Source of the DNA: Marvinbryantia sp.
GTDB taxonomy: Bacteria > Bacillota > Clostridia > Lachnospirales > Lachnospiraceae
Reading direction: 5' to 3'
NCBI GenBank assembly: GCA_016297895.1
Contig: JAEDFS010000002.1
Span: 1-64,000, forward strand
DNA: 64,000 bases
Shown here: one piece after another, positions 50,831 through 59,629 of the stretch
How positions within the stretch are numbered: the first letter of the stretch is position 1
Layout: each line of letters begins with the position of its first letter
The notes under the pieces: generated by a model
The model's input: only the letters and a program-made list of their open reading frames with translations
Databases searched by the model: none
What the model was told of the DNA's origin: nothing
Made by a program: the position numbers and the translations under genes

Positions 50831-51564
50831 AAGGCGCCATGAATCTGTTGAAGCCCCTGATTTCAGCCAGATGGATCTGCAAAAGAGAATGCCTTGAGCG
50901 GGCACTGGCAGAGCCGGTGGTGATGGAAGATGGGGTGGTGTATCTGACGGGTATCCCGGAGTATGCAGTCCGGCTGGGAAAGGCGGGACTTCCCTGCATC
51001 TTTGCAGATGTGGGTCAGGGAGCGAAAGTATCCGGGGTGGATCTTATTCTCTGTATGGAGGAGGATCAACAGGAACCGGACGAGGAGCTTCTGGCGAAAG
51101 TATGGCAGCGCCATTATCATCTCCCCTGGCTGATCGCAGAGACAGAACGGCTTTATATCAGGGAAAGCGTGCTGGAGGATCTTCCGTTTTTTCTTCAAAT
51201 GTATGAAGAAGAAAAAGGAAATCCGGATGTGGTTCCGCTGGCAGAAGATGCGGCAAAGGAGCTGGAAAGCTATATCAGATACCGATATCCCTTTTACGGG
51301 TATGGGATCTGGTCCCTGGCGGATAAAAAGACAGGTGTCGTGCTGGGCCGGGCCGGATTTCAGGAATACGGGGATCAGACAGAGCTTGCCTACCTGATCG
51401 GGAAAGCATACCGAAGGCAGGGATATGCAAAAGAGGCTGCCGGGGCGATTCTGGAATTTGGAAAGCGGGAGCTTTTACTGGAAAGAGTCTGTTTTCGAAC
51501 CTCTCCGGGAAACAGAGCATCCATTCGCCTTGGAGAAAGCCTGGGACTTATAAGAGCAGGATAA
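50824..51564 (+). CDS. GNAT-family acetyltransferase with extra N-terminal domain
   Basis: The protein has 246 residues. The C-terminal 145 form a GNAT domain: TERLYIRESVLEDLPFF at its start, then LAYLIGKAYRRQGYAKEAAGAIL with the acetyl-CoA loop RRQGYA, and VCFRTSPGNRASIRLGESLG. This style is close to RimJ/RimL-type enzymes. The first 100 residues form a separate small domain, with VYLTGIPEYAVRLGKAGLPCIFAD in it, which I cannot name; it resembles a Rossmann-like half-domain. The ATG overlaps the cyclophilin stop. The substrate is unknown. Confidence 0.82.
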   Translation: MLKGAMNLLKPLISARWICKRECLERALAEPVVMEDGVVYLTGIPEYAVRLGKAGLPCIFADVGQGAKVSGVDLILCMEEDQQEPDEELLAKVWQRHYHLPWLIAETERLYIRESVLEDLPFFLQMYEEEKGNPDVVPLAEDAAKELESYIRYRYPFYGYGIWSLADKKTGVVLGRAGFQEYGDQTELAYLIGKAYRRQGYAKEAAGAILEFGKRELLLERVCFRTSPGNRASIRLGESLGLIRAG

Positions 51565-51627
51565 CCGACAGAGAAAAGAGGTTCATAAGCCTGTTTTCCA
51601 TTTGAAAAAATTCTGAATAAAAAATTC

Positions 51628-51656
51628 TTGACAAGATGGAAAAGCAGGTATATGAT
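51628..51656 (+). promoter_or_regulatory. Promoter of metQNI
   Basis: TTGACA (51628-51633), a 17-base spacer and TATGAT (51651-51656). Confidence 0.8.
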
Positions 51657-51669
51657 ATAAAACATAGTA

Positions 51670-51690
51670 TTCCTAGTTAAGAAGTAGGAA
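51670..51690. promoter_or_regulatory. Candidate operator in the metQ leader
   Basis: TTCCTA (51670-51675), nine bases, TAGGAA (51685-51690): an inverted repeat at the expected transcription start. It resembles the ATTCCTA/TAGGAAT sites of Rrf2-type cysteine regulators such as CymR. No SAM riboswitch is seen. Confidence 0.5.
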
Positions 51691-51712
51691 ATAAAAAGAG
51701 GAGGACAAAATC

Positions 51713-52606
51713 ATGAAAAAATTAGCAGCAGCAGTATTGGCAGGAGCTCTGGCAGCATCTATGGCTGTACCGGCAGCAGCAGAGGGAACAATCAAAGTAG
51801 CAGCATCTGCAACACCTCATGCAGAGATCCTGGAACAGGCAAAGCCGATCCTGGAAGAGCAGGGATGGGAACTGGATGTGACTGTATTCAATGACTATGT
51901 ACAGCCGAACCTGGTAGTAGAGAGCGGAGATTTTGATGCAAACTATTTCCAGCATGTTCCTTATCTGGAAAGCTTCAACGAAGAGCAGGGAACTCATCTG
52001 GTAGATGCAGGTGATATCCATTACGAACCGTTCGGAATCTATCCGGGTACAAAGAGCAGCCTGGATGAACTGGAAGAGGGCGATGTGATCGCAGTTCCCA
52101 ATGATACCACCAATGAAGCAAGAGCACTTCTTCTGCTTCAGGACAATGGTGTGCTGACCCTGAAAGAGGGTGCAGGCCTGACCGCTACCGTAAATGATAT
52201 CGAAGAAAATCCAAAGGGCGTGAAGATCCAGGAACTGGAAGCAGCTCAGGTATCCAGAGTCAAAGATGAAGTGGCATTCGTGGTACTGAACGGAAACTAC
52301 GCACTGGAAGCAGGCTTCTCCGTAGCAAAAGATTCCATCGCATATGAATCTTCCGATTCTGAAGCAGCAAAGACTTATGTAAATATCATTGCTGTAAAAG
52401 AAGGAAATGAAGAAAACGAAGGCATCAAGGCACTGGTAGATGTACTGAAATCTGATGAGATCAAGACATTTATCAAAGATAACTATGACGGTGCAGTGAT
52501 TCCTTTTGAAGAATCCGAAGATGCTGAAGCAGCAGAGGAAACAACAGAAGCAGCAACCGAGGCAGCAGAGGAAACAACAGAAGCAGCAACCGAGGCAGCA
52601 GAATAA
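51713..52606 (+). CDS. metQ: Methionine ABC transporter substrate-binding protein
   Basis: This 297-residue protein binds methionine outside the cell. A signal peptide (MKKLAAAVLAGALAASMAV, cut near PAAAEG) leads to the NlpA/MetQ domain: VAASATPHAEILEQAKPIL, VFNDYVQPNLVVESGDFDANYFQH and AVPNDTTNEARALLLLQ. It has no cysteine at the end of the signal peptide, although most MetQ proteins are lipoproteins. The C-terminus is a low-complexity tail of E, A and T made of two perfect 33-base tandem repeats. AGAGGAGG precedes the ATG. It is first in metQNI. Confidence 0.93.
   Translation: MKKLAAAVLAGALAASMAVPAAAEGTIKVAASATPHAEILEQAKPILEEQGWELDVTVFNDYVQPNLVVESGDFDANYFQHVPYLESFNEEQGTHLVDAGDIHYEPFGIYPGTKSSLDELEEGDVIAVPNDTTNEARALLLLQDNGVLTLKEGAGLTATVNDIEENPKGVKIQELEAAQVSRVKDEVAFVVLNGNYALEAGFSVAKDSIAYESSDSEAAKTYVNIIAVKEGNEENEGIKALVDVLKSDEIKTFIKDNYDGAVIPFEESEDAEAAEETTEAATEAAEETTEAATEAAE
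52529..52603 (+). repeat. 33-bp tandem repeat in the metQ 3' end
   Basis: Two identical 33-base units (52529-52561 and 52562-52594) and a nine-base partial third copy, in frame, encode AAEETTEAATE units. The copy number probably varies by slippage. Confidence 0.9.
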
Positions 52607-52627
52607 AATTAATACGAAATGAAAAAT

Positions 52628-52669
52628 GGGGGCGGATGCAGGATTTTATCTTGCAACCGCCCTGCTTTT
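52628..52669 (+). terminator. Hairpin between metQ and metN
   Basis: GGGCGG (52630-52635) with CCGCCC (52657-52662), and inner TGCA/TGCA, followed by TGCTTTT. It would allow partial termination, raising metQ over metNI. Confidence 0.6.
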
Positions 52670-52749
52670 ACGTTATACTAAACGGCAGGTGAAAAGGCGG
52701 CAGGATGGAATTTCTGACTGCTGCGGGAAATGTTTTTGGGAGGTGCAGC

Positions 52750-53760
52750 ATGGATCCGATTATCAGAATCGAGCATCTGGATAAGGAATTCAGATTAAAA
52801 GATATGAATGTGCAGGCTCTTCACGATGTGAACCTGGATATTAATAAAGGTGATATTTACGGAATTATCGGTATGTCCGGTGCAGGAAAGAGTACCCTGG
52901 TACGATGCCTGAACTTTCTTGAGCGTCCCAGCGGCGGGCGTGTGGTCGTGGACGGAAAAGATCTGAAGGCTCTGTCTGAAAAGGAGCTTCGGGAGACAAG
53001 GAAAGATATAGGAATGATCTTTCAGCATTTTAATCTTCTGATGCAGAGAAACGTCATTGACAATGTATGTTTCCCCATGGAGATCGCAGGGATCAGAAAA
53101 AATGAAGCCAGAAAAAAAGCCATGGAATATCTGGAGATCGTAGGTCTGAAAGAAAAGGCAAAGGCATATCCGGCACAGCTTTCCGGAGGACAGAAGCAGC
53201 GTGTGGCCATTGCCAGAGTCCTGGCATCCGATCCCAAAATCCTGCTCTGTGATGAGGCGACCAGTGCACTGGATCCTCAGACCACAAAATCCATTCTGCA
53301 GCTGTTAAAGGAGATCAACCGGAAGTACGGGATCACCATCGTGATCATCACCCATGAGATGGCGGTGGTGCAGGAGATCTGTACCCATGTAGCCATTATC
53401 GATAAGGGCAAACTGGCAGAACACGGAACAGTAGAAGAGATCTTCCAGTCACCAAAATCCAAAGAAGCGAAAAAGCTGATCTATCAGGGAATGGAACGCA
53501 TTGCCGAGATGAAGGGAAAACGGTGCGTGAGAATCGTCTTTACAGAGAATTCATCCTTCGAACCGGTCATCGGAAATATGGTACTGGCCTGTAAGACACC
53601 GGTGAATATCCTGTATGCCAATACCAGGGATCTGGATGGAGTGGCACAGGGAGAAATGGTGCTGCAGCTTCCGGAGGATACGGAGATTGCAGACAAAATG
53701 ATCGCCTATTTAAAGGGGGCAAGATTATCAGTGGAGGAGTTGGAAGATTATGTGGGATAA
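52750..53760 (+). CDS. metN: Methionine ABC transporter ATP-binding protein
   Basis: This 336-residue ATPase drives methionine import. Motifs: Walker A GMSGAGKST (about residues 38-46), Q-loop MIFQHFNLLMQRNV, signature LSGGQKQR, Walker B ILLCDEATSALD and ITHEMAVV. The C-terminal 80 residues are the NIL domain (RCVRIVFTENSSFEPVIGN onward), which binds methionine and inhibits transport. ATG 52750 follows GGGAGG; an in-frame ATG 45 bases upstream lacks one. The end overlaps metI by 11 bases. Confidence 0.95.
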   Translation: MDPIIRIEHLDKEFRLKDMNVQALHDVNLDINKGDIYGIIGMSGAGKSTLVRCLNFLERPSGGRVVVDGKDLKALSEKELRETRKDIGMIFQHFNLLMQRNVIDNVCFPMEIAGIRKNEARKKAMEYLEIVGLKEKAKAYPAQLSGGQKQRVAIARVLASDPKILLCDEATSALDPQTTKSILQLLKEINRKYGITIVIITHEMAVVQEICTHVAIIDKGKLAEHGTVEEIFQSPKSKEAKKLIYQGMERIAEMKGKRCVRIVFTENSSFEPVIGNMVLACKTPVNILYANTRDLDGVAQGEMVLQLPEDTEIADKMIAYLKGARLSVEELEDYVG

Positions 53761-54415
53761 TGAAGTAATAATGATGATCGTCCGTGGAATCGGAGAAACT
53801 CTTTACATGACGCTGGTTTCTTCCTTTTTAGGCTATGTACTGGGACTTCCCATGGGCATTATTCTGACTGTCACAGACAAGGACGGGATCCGTCCCAATG
53901 CGTCTGTCTATAAAATATTTGATGCGGTTTCCAACGTGTTTCGAAGCATTCCGTTTCTGATCCTGCTGATCCTGATTCAGCCGCTGACCAGAGTGATCGT
54001 TGGAAAGACTTATGGCTCCACAGCAATGATCGTACCGCTGACCATAGCAGCGGCACCCTACATTGCCAGAATGGTGGAATCTTCTCTGAAAGAAGTCGAT
54101 CACGGGGTGATCGAGGCAGCTCAGAGTATGGGCGCAAGCACCTGGACCATTGTCTATAAAGTACTGCTGACAGAGGCCAGAACTTCTCTGGTGGTCAATG
54201 CCACCATCGCTACAGGTACGATCCTGGGATATTCCGCCATGGCAGGTACGGTAGGTGCAGGCGGACTTGGTGATATTGCGATCCGATACGGATATTATCG
54301 CTATCAGGCGGATATCATGATCGTGACCGTAATCATTCTGGTGCTGCTGGTACAGATCATGCAGGGAATCGGAATGTACATTTCCAGAAAGATAGACAGA
54401 CGCCGGACCAGATGA
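53750..54415 (+). CDS. metI: Methionine ABC transporter permease
   Basis: A 221-residue permease with five hydrophobic segments. GIGETLYMTLVSSFLGYVLGLPMGI opens it. The ATPase-docking EAA loop reads EAAQSMGASTWTIVYKVLL, and GYSAMAGTVGAGGLGDIAIRYGYYRYQ is the MetI C-terminal signature. The ATG overlaps the end of metN, so the two are coupled. A small CCGGA/TCCGG hairpin overlaps the stop. The amylomaltase gene follows by 49 bases. Confidence 0.95.
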   Translation: MWDNEVIMMIVRGIGETLYMTLVSSFLGYVLGLPMGIILTVTDKDGIRPNASVYKIFDAVSNVFRSIPFLILLILIQPLTRVIVGKTYGSTAMIVPLTIAAAPYIARMVESSLKEVDHGVIEAAQSMGASTWTIVYKVLLTEARTSLVVNATIATGTILGYSAMAGTVGAGGLGDIAIRYGYYRYQADIMIVTVIILVLLVQIMQGIGMYISRKIDRRRTR

Positions 54416-54464
54416 TCCGGACAGGTCTGATGAAAGCACATGAATTTATGGATGAGGAGAGTTA

Positions 54465-55955
54465 TTGAAATTGAGCAGAAAAAGTGGAATTTTATTACCG
54501 ATCAGCAGCCTTCCGTCGCCTTACGGAATCGGCGGTTTTACGAAAGAAGCATATGATTTTGTGGATTTCCTGGTGGAAGCCGGACAGACTTACTGGCAGA
54601 TACTCCCTCTGGGACCCACAAGTTACGGAGATTCCCCGTATCAGTCCTTTTCCACCTTTGCCGGAAACCCTTATTTCATCGACCTGGATGCACTGGTGGA
54701 AGAAGGAGTACTGACAGAAGAAGAATGCGAACAGGCAGACTGTGAAATAAACAGGCGTTATGTGGAATACGGGCTTCTGTATGAGAACCGTTACGAGCTG
54801 CTTCGGAAGGCATATGAAAGAAGTGAGATTGCTTCGGATCCGGAGTTTCAGAAATTCGTAGAGGAAAACCGGTCCTGGCTGAAGGATTATGCGCTGTTTA
54901 TGACCGTCAAGAACTGCTTTGACGGAGCATCCTGGCTGGAATGGGCAGATGATATCCGCCTGCGCTGGGGATATTCCCTGGACTATTATTATAAAGAATA
55001 TGCAGAAGAGATCGAGTTTTATGAGTATCTTCAGTTCAAATTCATGGAGCAGTGGACGAAGCTGAAGGATTATGCCAACGAAAAGGGGGTCCGCATTGTA
55101 GGGGATATTCCTATTTATGTAGCTCTTGACAGTGCAGATGCCTGGGCACATCCGGATCTGTTCCAGATGGACGAGGACAGAAGACCGAAAGCAGTGGCAG
55201 GCTGTCCTCCCGATGCATTTTCCGAGGACGGGCAGCTGTGGGGCAACCCTCTGTATCGCTGGGATGTACACAAAAATCAGCATTATGACTGGTGGATCCG
55301 CAGAATGGAGCACTGCTATAAGCTCTATGATGTGGTCCGCATTGACCATTTCCGCGGATTTGATGAGTATTTTTCCATTCCTTACGGTGATGAGACGGCA
55401 GTGGGAGGTCACTGGGAGAAAGGTCCGGGAATGGAGCTTTTCCGTACTCTGGAAGAAAAGCTTGGACATAAAGCGGTCATTGCAGAGGATCTGGGATTTC
55501 AGACAGATACGGTGCGCAAGCTGGTAAAAGACAGCGGTTATCCGAATATGAAGGTTCTTGGATTTGCCTTTGATGCCACCGGTACCAGTGAACATCTGCC
55601 TCATAATTATGATAAAAACTGTGTGGTATATACAGGAACCCATGATAACGAGACCCTGATGCAGTGGTATGACGGCATGACAGAAGAGGTGGCGGCATTT
55701 GTAGAAGACTATATGAACAATGCCCATACACCAAGAAATAAAGTACATTGGGATTTTATTCGTCTGGCCATGTTAAGCTGTGCCAATACCTGCATCATTC
55801 CCATTCAGGATTATCTGGGGCTTGGAAAAGAAGCCAGAATGAATTTCCCGTCCACATTGGGGGATAACTGGAAATGGAGAATGCTGAAGTCCGATCTGAC
55901 AGAAGAACTGGCAAAAGAAATTTTTCATCTGACAAGGCTGAGCAGCCGGGGATAG
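54465..55955 (+). CDS. malQ: 4-alpha-glucanotransferase (amylomaltase, GH77)
   Basis: MalQ transfers alpha-1,4-glucan segments during maltodextrin or glycogen use. The 496-residue protein has the GH77 start GILLPISSLPSPYGIGGF and QILPLGPTSYGDSPYQSFS. The nucleophile aspartate is in VVRIDHFRGF (near residue 293), the acid/base glutamate in IAEDLGFQT (near 340) and the third carboxylate in THDNET (near 392). The start is TTG 54465, five bases after GAGGAG. The ECF transporter genes follow six bases later, so it may be in their transcript, without a clear functional link. Confidence 0.95.
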   Translation: MKLSRKSGILLPISSLPSPYGIGGFTKEAYDFVDFLVEAGQTYWQILPLGPTSYGDSPYQSFSTFAGNPYFIDLDALVEEGVLTEEECEQADCEINRRYVEYGLLYENRYELLRKAYERSEIASDPEFQKFVEENRSWLKDYALFMTVKNCFDGASWLEWADDIRLRWGYSLDYYYKEYAEEIEFYEYLQFKFMEQWTKLKDYANEKGVRIVGDIPIYVALDSADAWAHPDLFQMDEDRRPKAVAGCPPDAFSEDGQLWGNPLYRWDVHKNQHYDWWIRRMEHCYKLYDVVRIDHFRGFDEYFSIPYGDETAVGGHWEKGPGMELFRTLEEKLGHKAVIAEDLGFQTDTVRKLVKDSGYPNMKVLGFAFDATGTSEHLPHNYDKNCVVYTGTHDNETLMQWYDGMTEEVAAFVEDYMNNAHTPRNKVHWDFIRLAMLSCANTCIIPIQDYLGLGKEARMNFPSTLGDNWKWRMLKSDLTEELAKEIFHLTRLSSRG

Positions 55956-55961
55956 ACAACT

Positions 55962-56816
55962 ATGAGCATCATTGAAGTAAAAAAACTGATACATGATTAT
56001 TTACGATACGGCGAAGACGGCAGGGTAGAATCAAGCTACCGTGCCGTTGATGACGTTGACCTGAATGTGGAACCGGGGCAGTTTATCGCTATCCTGGGAC
56101 ATAACGGTTCGGGAAAATCCACCCTGGCCAAGCATCTGAATGCGATCCTGCTCCCTACAGAGGGCAGCGTCTTCGTGGATGGAAAAGACACAAAGGACAG
56201 CGAAAAGCTCTGGGCGATCCGCCAGTGTGCAGGCATGGTATTTCAGAATCCGGACAACCAGATCATCGGCACCGTGGTGGATGAAGATGTGGCGTTCGGA
56301 CCGGAAAATATGGGAGTGCCGACGGAGGAGATCAAAGAAAGAGTAGAAGAAGGACTGAAGACCGTGGGAATGTGGGAATACCGTCATCACTCTCCCAATA
56401 AGCTCTCCGGCGGCCAGAAGCAGAGAGTGGCCATTGCGGGGGTTGTAGCCATGCATCCCAAATGTATCGTGCTGGATGAACCCACTGCCATGCTGGATCC
56501 CGTGGGCAGAAGCGAAGTGATCCGTGCGGCAAGACGGCTGAATCAGCAGGAGAACGTAACCATCATCCTGATTACTCATTACATGGAAGAGGTCATCTAT
56601 GCGGACAGAGTCATTGTGATGGATCAGGGAAAGGTTCTGATGCAGGGAACACCGAGAGAAGTATTTTCCAGAGTGGAGGAATTAAAAGAGCACCGGCTGG
56701 ATGTGCCTCAGATCACCATGCTGGCCCATGAACTGAAAAAAAGCGGACTGGATATTGCGGACGGTATCCTGACTACCGAAGAGCTGGTACAGGAACTGGA
56801 GCGGATCAGGAGATAA
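55962..56816 (+). CDS. ecfA1: Energy-coupling factor transporter ATPase EcfA1
   Basis: One of two ATPases of the shared ECF module that drives vitamin and metal uptake with many S subunits. The 284-residue protein has Walker A GHNGSGKST, Q-loop MVFQNPDNQIIG, signature LSGGQKQR, Walker B IVLDEPTAMLDP and ITHYMEEV. The FQNPDNQ block is typical of EcfA1. It starts six bases after malQ and ends three bases before ecfA2. The order A1-A2-T-truA is a classic Firmicute arrangement, usually next to ribosomal protein genes. Confidence 0.96.
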   Translation: MSIIEVKKLIHDYLRYGEDGRVESSYRAVDDVDLNVEPGQFIAILGHNGSGKSTLAKHLNAILLPTEGSVFVDGKDTKDSEKLWAIRQCAGMVFQNPDNQIIGTVVDEDVAFGPENMGVPTEEIKERVEEGLKTVGMWEYRHHSPNKLSGGQKQRVAIAGVVAMHPKCIVLDEPTAMLDPVGRSEVIRAARRLNQQENVTIILITHYMEEVIYADRVIVMDQGKVLMQGTPREVFSRVEELKEHRLDVPQITMLAHELKKSGLDIADGILTTEELVQELERIRR

Positions 56817-56819
56817 TCT

Positions 56820-57668
56820 ATGTCAATGAAAATCGAGCATTTGAATTATATATACGGACAGGGGACAGCCTACGAAAAGAAGGCGCTGAAGGATATCAAT
56901 CTTGAGATCCCGAATGGCCAGTTTATCGGAATCATCGGGCATACCGGATCTGGAAAATCCACCTTGATCCAGCATCTTAACGGTCTGATCAAAGCCACAG
57001 GAGGCGTGATCTATGATAATGGCAGAAACATATATGAAGAAGGATACTCTATGAAAGACCTGCGAAGCAGAGTGGGTCTGGTATTTCAGTATCCCGAATA
57101 TCAGCTCTTTGAGACTGATGTGCTGGCGGATGTATGCTTTGGCCCAAAGAATCTGGGATTATCCCGGGAAGAGGCTGAGGCGAGGGCATATGCCGCATTA
57201 AAGCAGGTGGGACTCAAAGAAAAACATTATAAAAAATCTCCCTTTGAGCTGTCAGGAGGACAGAAAAGAAGAGTGGCCATCGCAGGGATCCTTGCCATGG
57301 AACCTGAGGTGCTGATCCTGGATGAACCCACAGCGGGCCTGGATCCCAGGGGAAGAGATGATATCCTGGATCAGATCGCAAAGCTTCATAAAGAACGGGG
57401 AATTACCGTGATCCTGGTGTCTCACAGCATGGAGGATGTGGCAAAATATGTGGAGCGGATCATCGTGATGGATGAGGGAAGCGTTCGTTTTGACGGGGCA
57501 CCCAGGGAAGTATTTGAACACTATCGGGAACTGGAATCCATCGGTCTTGCGGCGCCTCAGGTCACCTATCTGATGCAGGAACTGAAGAAAAAGGGAATGG
57601 ATGTGGATGTCACGGCCACCACCGTGGAGGAAGCAAAACAGTCAATTCTGGAGTGTATGAGAGCATGA
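56820..57668 (+). CDS. ecfA2: Energy-coupling factor transporter ATPase EcfA2
   Basis: The second ATPase, 282 residues: Walker A GHTGSGKST, Q-loop LVFQYPEYQLFE, signature LSGGQKRR, Walker B LILDEPTAGLDP and VSHSMEDV. FQYPEYQLF and SGGQKRR are the usual EcfA2 forms. The C-terminal extension (VTYLMQELKKKG onward) is the family's dimer region. Its stop overlaps the ecfT start in ATGA. Confidence 0.96.
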   Translation: MSMKIEHLNYIYGQGTAYEKKALKDINLEIPNGQFIGIIGHTGSGKSTLIQHLNGLIKATGGVIYDNGRNIYEEGYSMKDLRSRVGLVFQYPEYQLFETDVLADVCFGPKNLGLSREEAEARAYAALKQVGLKEKHYKKSPFELSGGQKRRVAIAGILAMEPEVLILDEPTAGLDPRGRDDILDQIAKLHKERGITVILVSHSMEDVAKYVERIIVMDEGSVRFDGAPREVFEHYRELESIGLAAPQVTYLMQELKKKGMDVDVTATTVEEAKQSILECMRA

Positions 57669-58471
57669 TTAGAGATATTACAATCGGACAATATTATCCG
57701 GCGAATTCCGTGATTCATAAGCTGGATCCCAGAACCAAGCTGGTGGGAACGATCCTGTTTATTCTTTCCCTGTTTTTATTCAAGTCCTTTGCAGCTTATG
57801 CAGTGGCTACCCTGTTTCTGGCTGGGGTGATATGGGCATCCAGGGTACCTTTCAAATTCATGGTTAAAGGACTGAAGGCAGTGATGATCCTGCTGATGAT
57901 CACTGTTTTATTCAATCTGTTTGTCATACCGGGCACGCCCATCTTTCATATCTGGAAGCTGACTGTAACGGTGGAAGGTGTGAAAACAGCAGTCTTTATG
58001 GCAATCCGTCTGGTCTATCTGATCATTGGATCCTCAGTGATGACTCTGACCACCACACCCAATGAGCTGACAGACGGAATGGAAAAAGGACTTCGCCCCC
58101 TGAATAAGATTCATGTGCCGGTCCATGAGGTGGCCATGATGATGTCCATTGCCCTCCGGTTTATCCCGATTCTTCTGGAAGAAACGGATAAGATCATGAA
58201 GGCGCAGATGGCCAGAGGAGCAGATTTTGAAAGCGGCGGAATCATTCAGAAGGCCAAAAGCATGGTGCCTCTTCTGGTGCCGCTGTTTATCTCCGCATTT
58301 CGCCGGGCCAATGACCTGGCTATGGCGATGGAAGCCAGAGGGTATCACGGGGGAGAGGGAAGAACCAAAATGAGACCGCTTCAGTACCACAGACAGGACC
58401 GGATCGCCTATCTGACCATGATCGGCTATCTGTGTGTGATGTATGCAGCGAAGAGAATTGTCGGAATTTAG
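57665..58471 (+). CDS. ecfT: Energy-coupling factor transporter transmembrane protein EcfT
   Basis: The 268-residue scaffold of the ECF module. Five or six hydrophobic segments are followed by the coupling helices with the two A-R-G-type motifs: QMARGADFE and AMEARGYHGG, which dock the two ATPases. HKLDPRTKLVGTILFI at the N-terminus is conserved. ATG 57665 overlaps the ecfA2 stop (ATGA); an in-frame GTG at 57653 is possible but less likely. Confidence 0.95.
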   Translation: MIRDITIGQYYPANSVIHKLDPRTKLVGTILFILSLFLFKSFAAYAVATLFLAGVIWASRVPFKFMVKGLKAVMILLMITVLFNLFVIPGTPIFHIWKLTVTVEGVKTAVFMAIRLVYLIIGSSVMTLTTTPNELTDGMEKGLRPLNKIHVPVHEVAMMMSIALRFIPILLEETDKIMKAQMARGADFESGGIIQKAKSMVPLLVPLFISAFRRANDLAMAMEARGYHGGEGRTKMRPLQYHRQDRIAYLTMIGYLCVMYAAKRIVGI

Positions 58472-58476
58472 TAGAA

Positions 58477-59241
58477 ATGATGAAAAGAGTGAAGCTGATC
58501 GTGTCCTATGACGGCACGAATTACTGCGGCTGGCAGATCCAGCCAAACGGGATCACCGTAGAGGAAGTATTGAATCAGCATCTTTCGGAGCTTCTTGGAG
58601 AACCCATCCGGGTAACGGGAGCCAGCCGGACCGATGCTGGGGTCCATGCCATGGGAAATGTGGCAGTCTTTGACACTTCTGCCAGAATGCCGGCGGAAAA
58701 AATCTCCTATGCCTTAAATACCAGGCTTCCGCAGGATATCCGGATCCAGGAGTCCGCACAGGTGTCGCCGGACTTCCATCCCCGGTTTTGCCGGACGGTG
58801 AAGACCTATGAGTACAGGATCCTGAACAGGAGATTTCCGGATCCCTGCCAGAGACTGTACTCCCTGTTTGCCTATTATCCCCTTGACGTAGAAAAGATGA
58901 GAGAAGCAGCCTCTTATCTGGTGGGTGAGCATGACTTTAAGAGCCTCAGTACTTATAAGGCGGAAGTAGATAATACGGTACGTACCATTTATTCGCTGGA
59001 TCTGATAAAAGAAGGGGATCTGATCCGGATGCGGATCTGCGGAAACGGATTCCTTTATAATATGGTGCGGATCATTGCAGGAACCCTGTTAAGAGTGGGA
59101 AGCGGATATTATGAACCATCTTATATGAAGGAAATTCTGGCAGCGAAAAATCGTCAGGCGGCAGGAGAAACAGCGCCGCCACAGGGGCTGACGCTGCTTC
59201 ACATACAATATCCGGATGGTGAAGACCAGCCGGTTACATGA
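58477..59241 (+). CDS. truA: tRNA pseudouridine synthase A
   Basis: TruA converts uridines 38-40 of tRNA anticodon arms to pseudouridine. The 254-residue protein has VSYDGTNYCGWQIQP at the N-terminus and the catalytic D53 in GASRTDAGVHA. Later come YLVGEHDFKSLST and the RNA-contacting GNGFLYNMVRIIAGTLLRVG. The start ATG lies six bases after ecfT; an upstream in-frame ATG is inside ecfT. The 3' end overlaps the convergent HTH gene by eight bases. Confidence 0.96.
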   Translation: MMKRVKLIVSYDGTNYCGWQIQPNGITVEEVLNQHLSELLGEPIRVTGASRTDAGVHAMGNVAVFDTSARMPAEKISYALNTRLPQDIRIQESAQVSPDFHPRFCRTVKTYEYRILNRRFPDPCQRLYSLFAYYPLDVEKMREAASYLVGEHDFKSLSTYKAEVDNTVRTIYSLDLIKEGDLIRMRICGNGFLYNMVRIIAGTLLRVGSGYYEPSYMKEILAAKNRQAAGETAPPQGLTLLHIQYPDGEDQPVT

Positions 59242-59629
59242 GAAACCCGGAAGTGGGAACCGTCGGCTGAAGCCGGGCAGGATCCTGCTTCTTTTTCGTT
59301 TCCCAGAGCTTCTTTTTGACATAACAGGTCATAAGCTCCATGCTGGTGCAGTAGGCCTCCGGATCCAGCTTTTTGAACAGGGTCAAAAACTGGATATAGT
59401 GCTGATACTCGGCCAGATCCGCAGGAAAGCTGCTGCGTACCAGATAGTCTACAGTGACCTGATAAAAGTCTGCAAGAGTGACCAGGAAATTCACGGAAGG
59501 TTCCCGTTTGCCGATCTCATAATTGGCATAGGATGAGCGGCCTATATGAAGCAGATCACTGACCTGTGTCTGTGTGTACAGCCGGTTTTCCCGAAGAAAC
59601 TTCATTTTTTGCCCAAGGGTATGATTCAT
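59234..59629 (-). CDS. XRE-family helix-turn-helix protein
   Basis: A 131-residue protein. Residues 6-62 are an XRE helix-turn-helix (YTQTQVSDLLHIGRSSYANYEIGKREPSV, then LADFYQVTVDYLV). The C-terminal half is helical with no known domain. AGGAGGAG precedes the ATG on the minus strand. It is downstream of the CYTH gene, overlapping its stop in ATGA, so the two form an operon. Its target is unknown; self-regulation is likely. Confidence 0.88.
   Translation of the reverse strand: MNHTLGQKMKFLRENRLYTQTQVSDLLHIGRSSYANYEIGKREPSVNFLVTLADFYQVTVDYLVRSSFPADLAEYQHYIQFLTLFKKLDPEAYCTSMELMTCYVKKKLWETKKKQDPARLQPTVPTSGFLM

Noticed and set aside
51565..51712. SAM riboswitch or T-box upstream of metQNI
   Set aside because: The promoter at 51628-51656 leaves a leader of only about 50 bases, too short for either, and no conserved T-box sequence is present.
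52529..52603. Short direct repeats that might suggest a CRISPR array
   Set aside because: The two units are adjacent without spacers, in frame inside metQ. No CRISPR array or cas gene was seen in the window.
54495..55748. Open frame of 417 codons on the minus strand
   Set aside because: It is antisense to malQ and its sequence is cysteine- and histidine-rich with no domain pattern.
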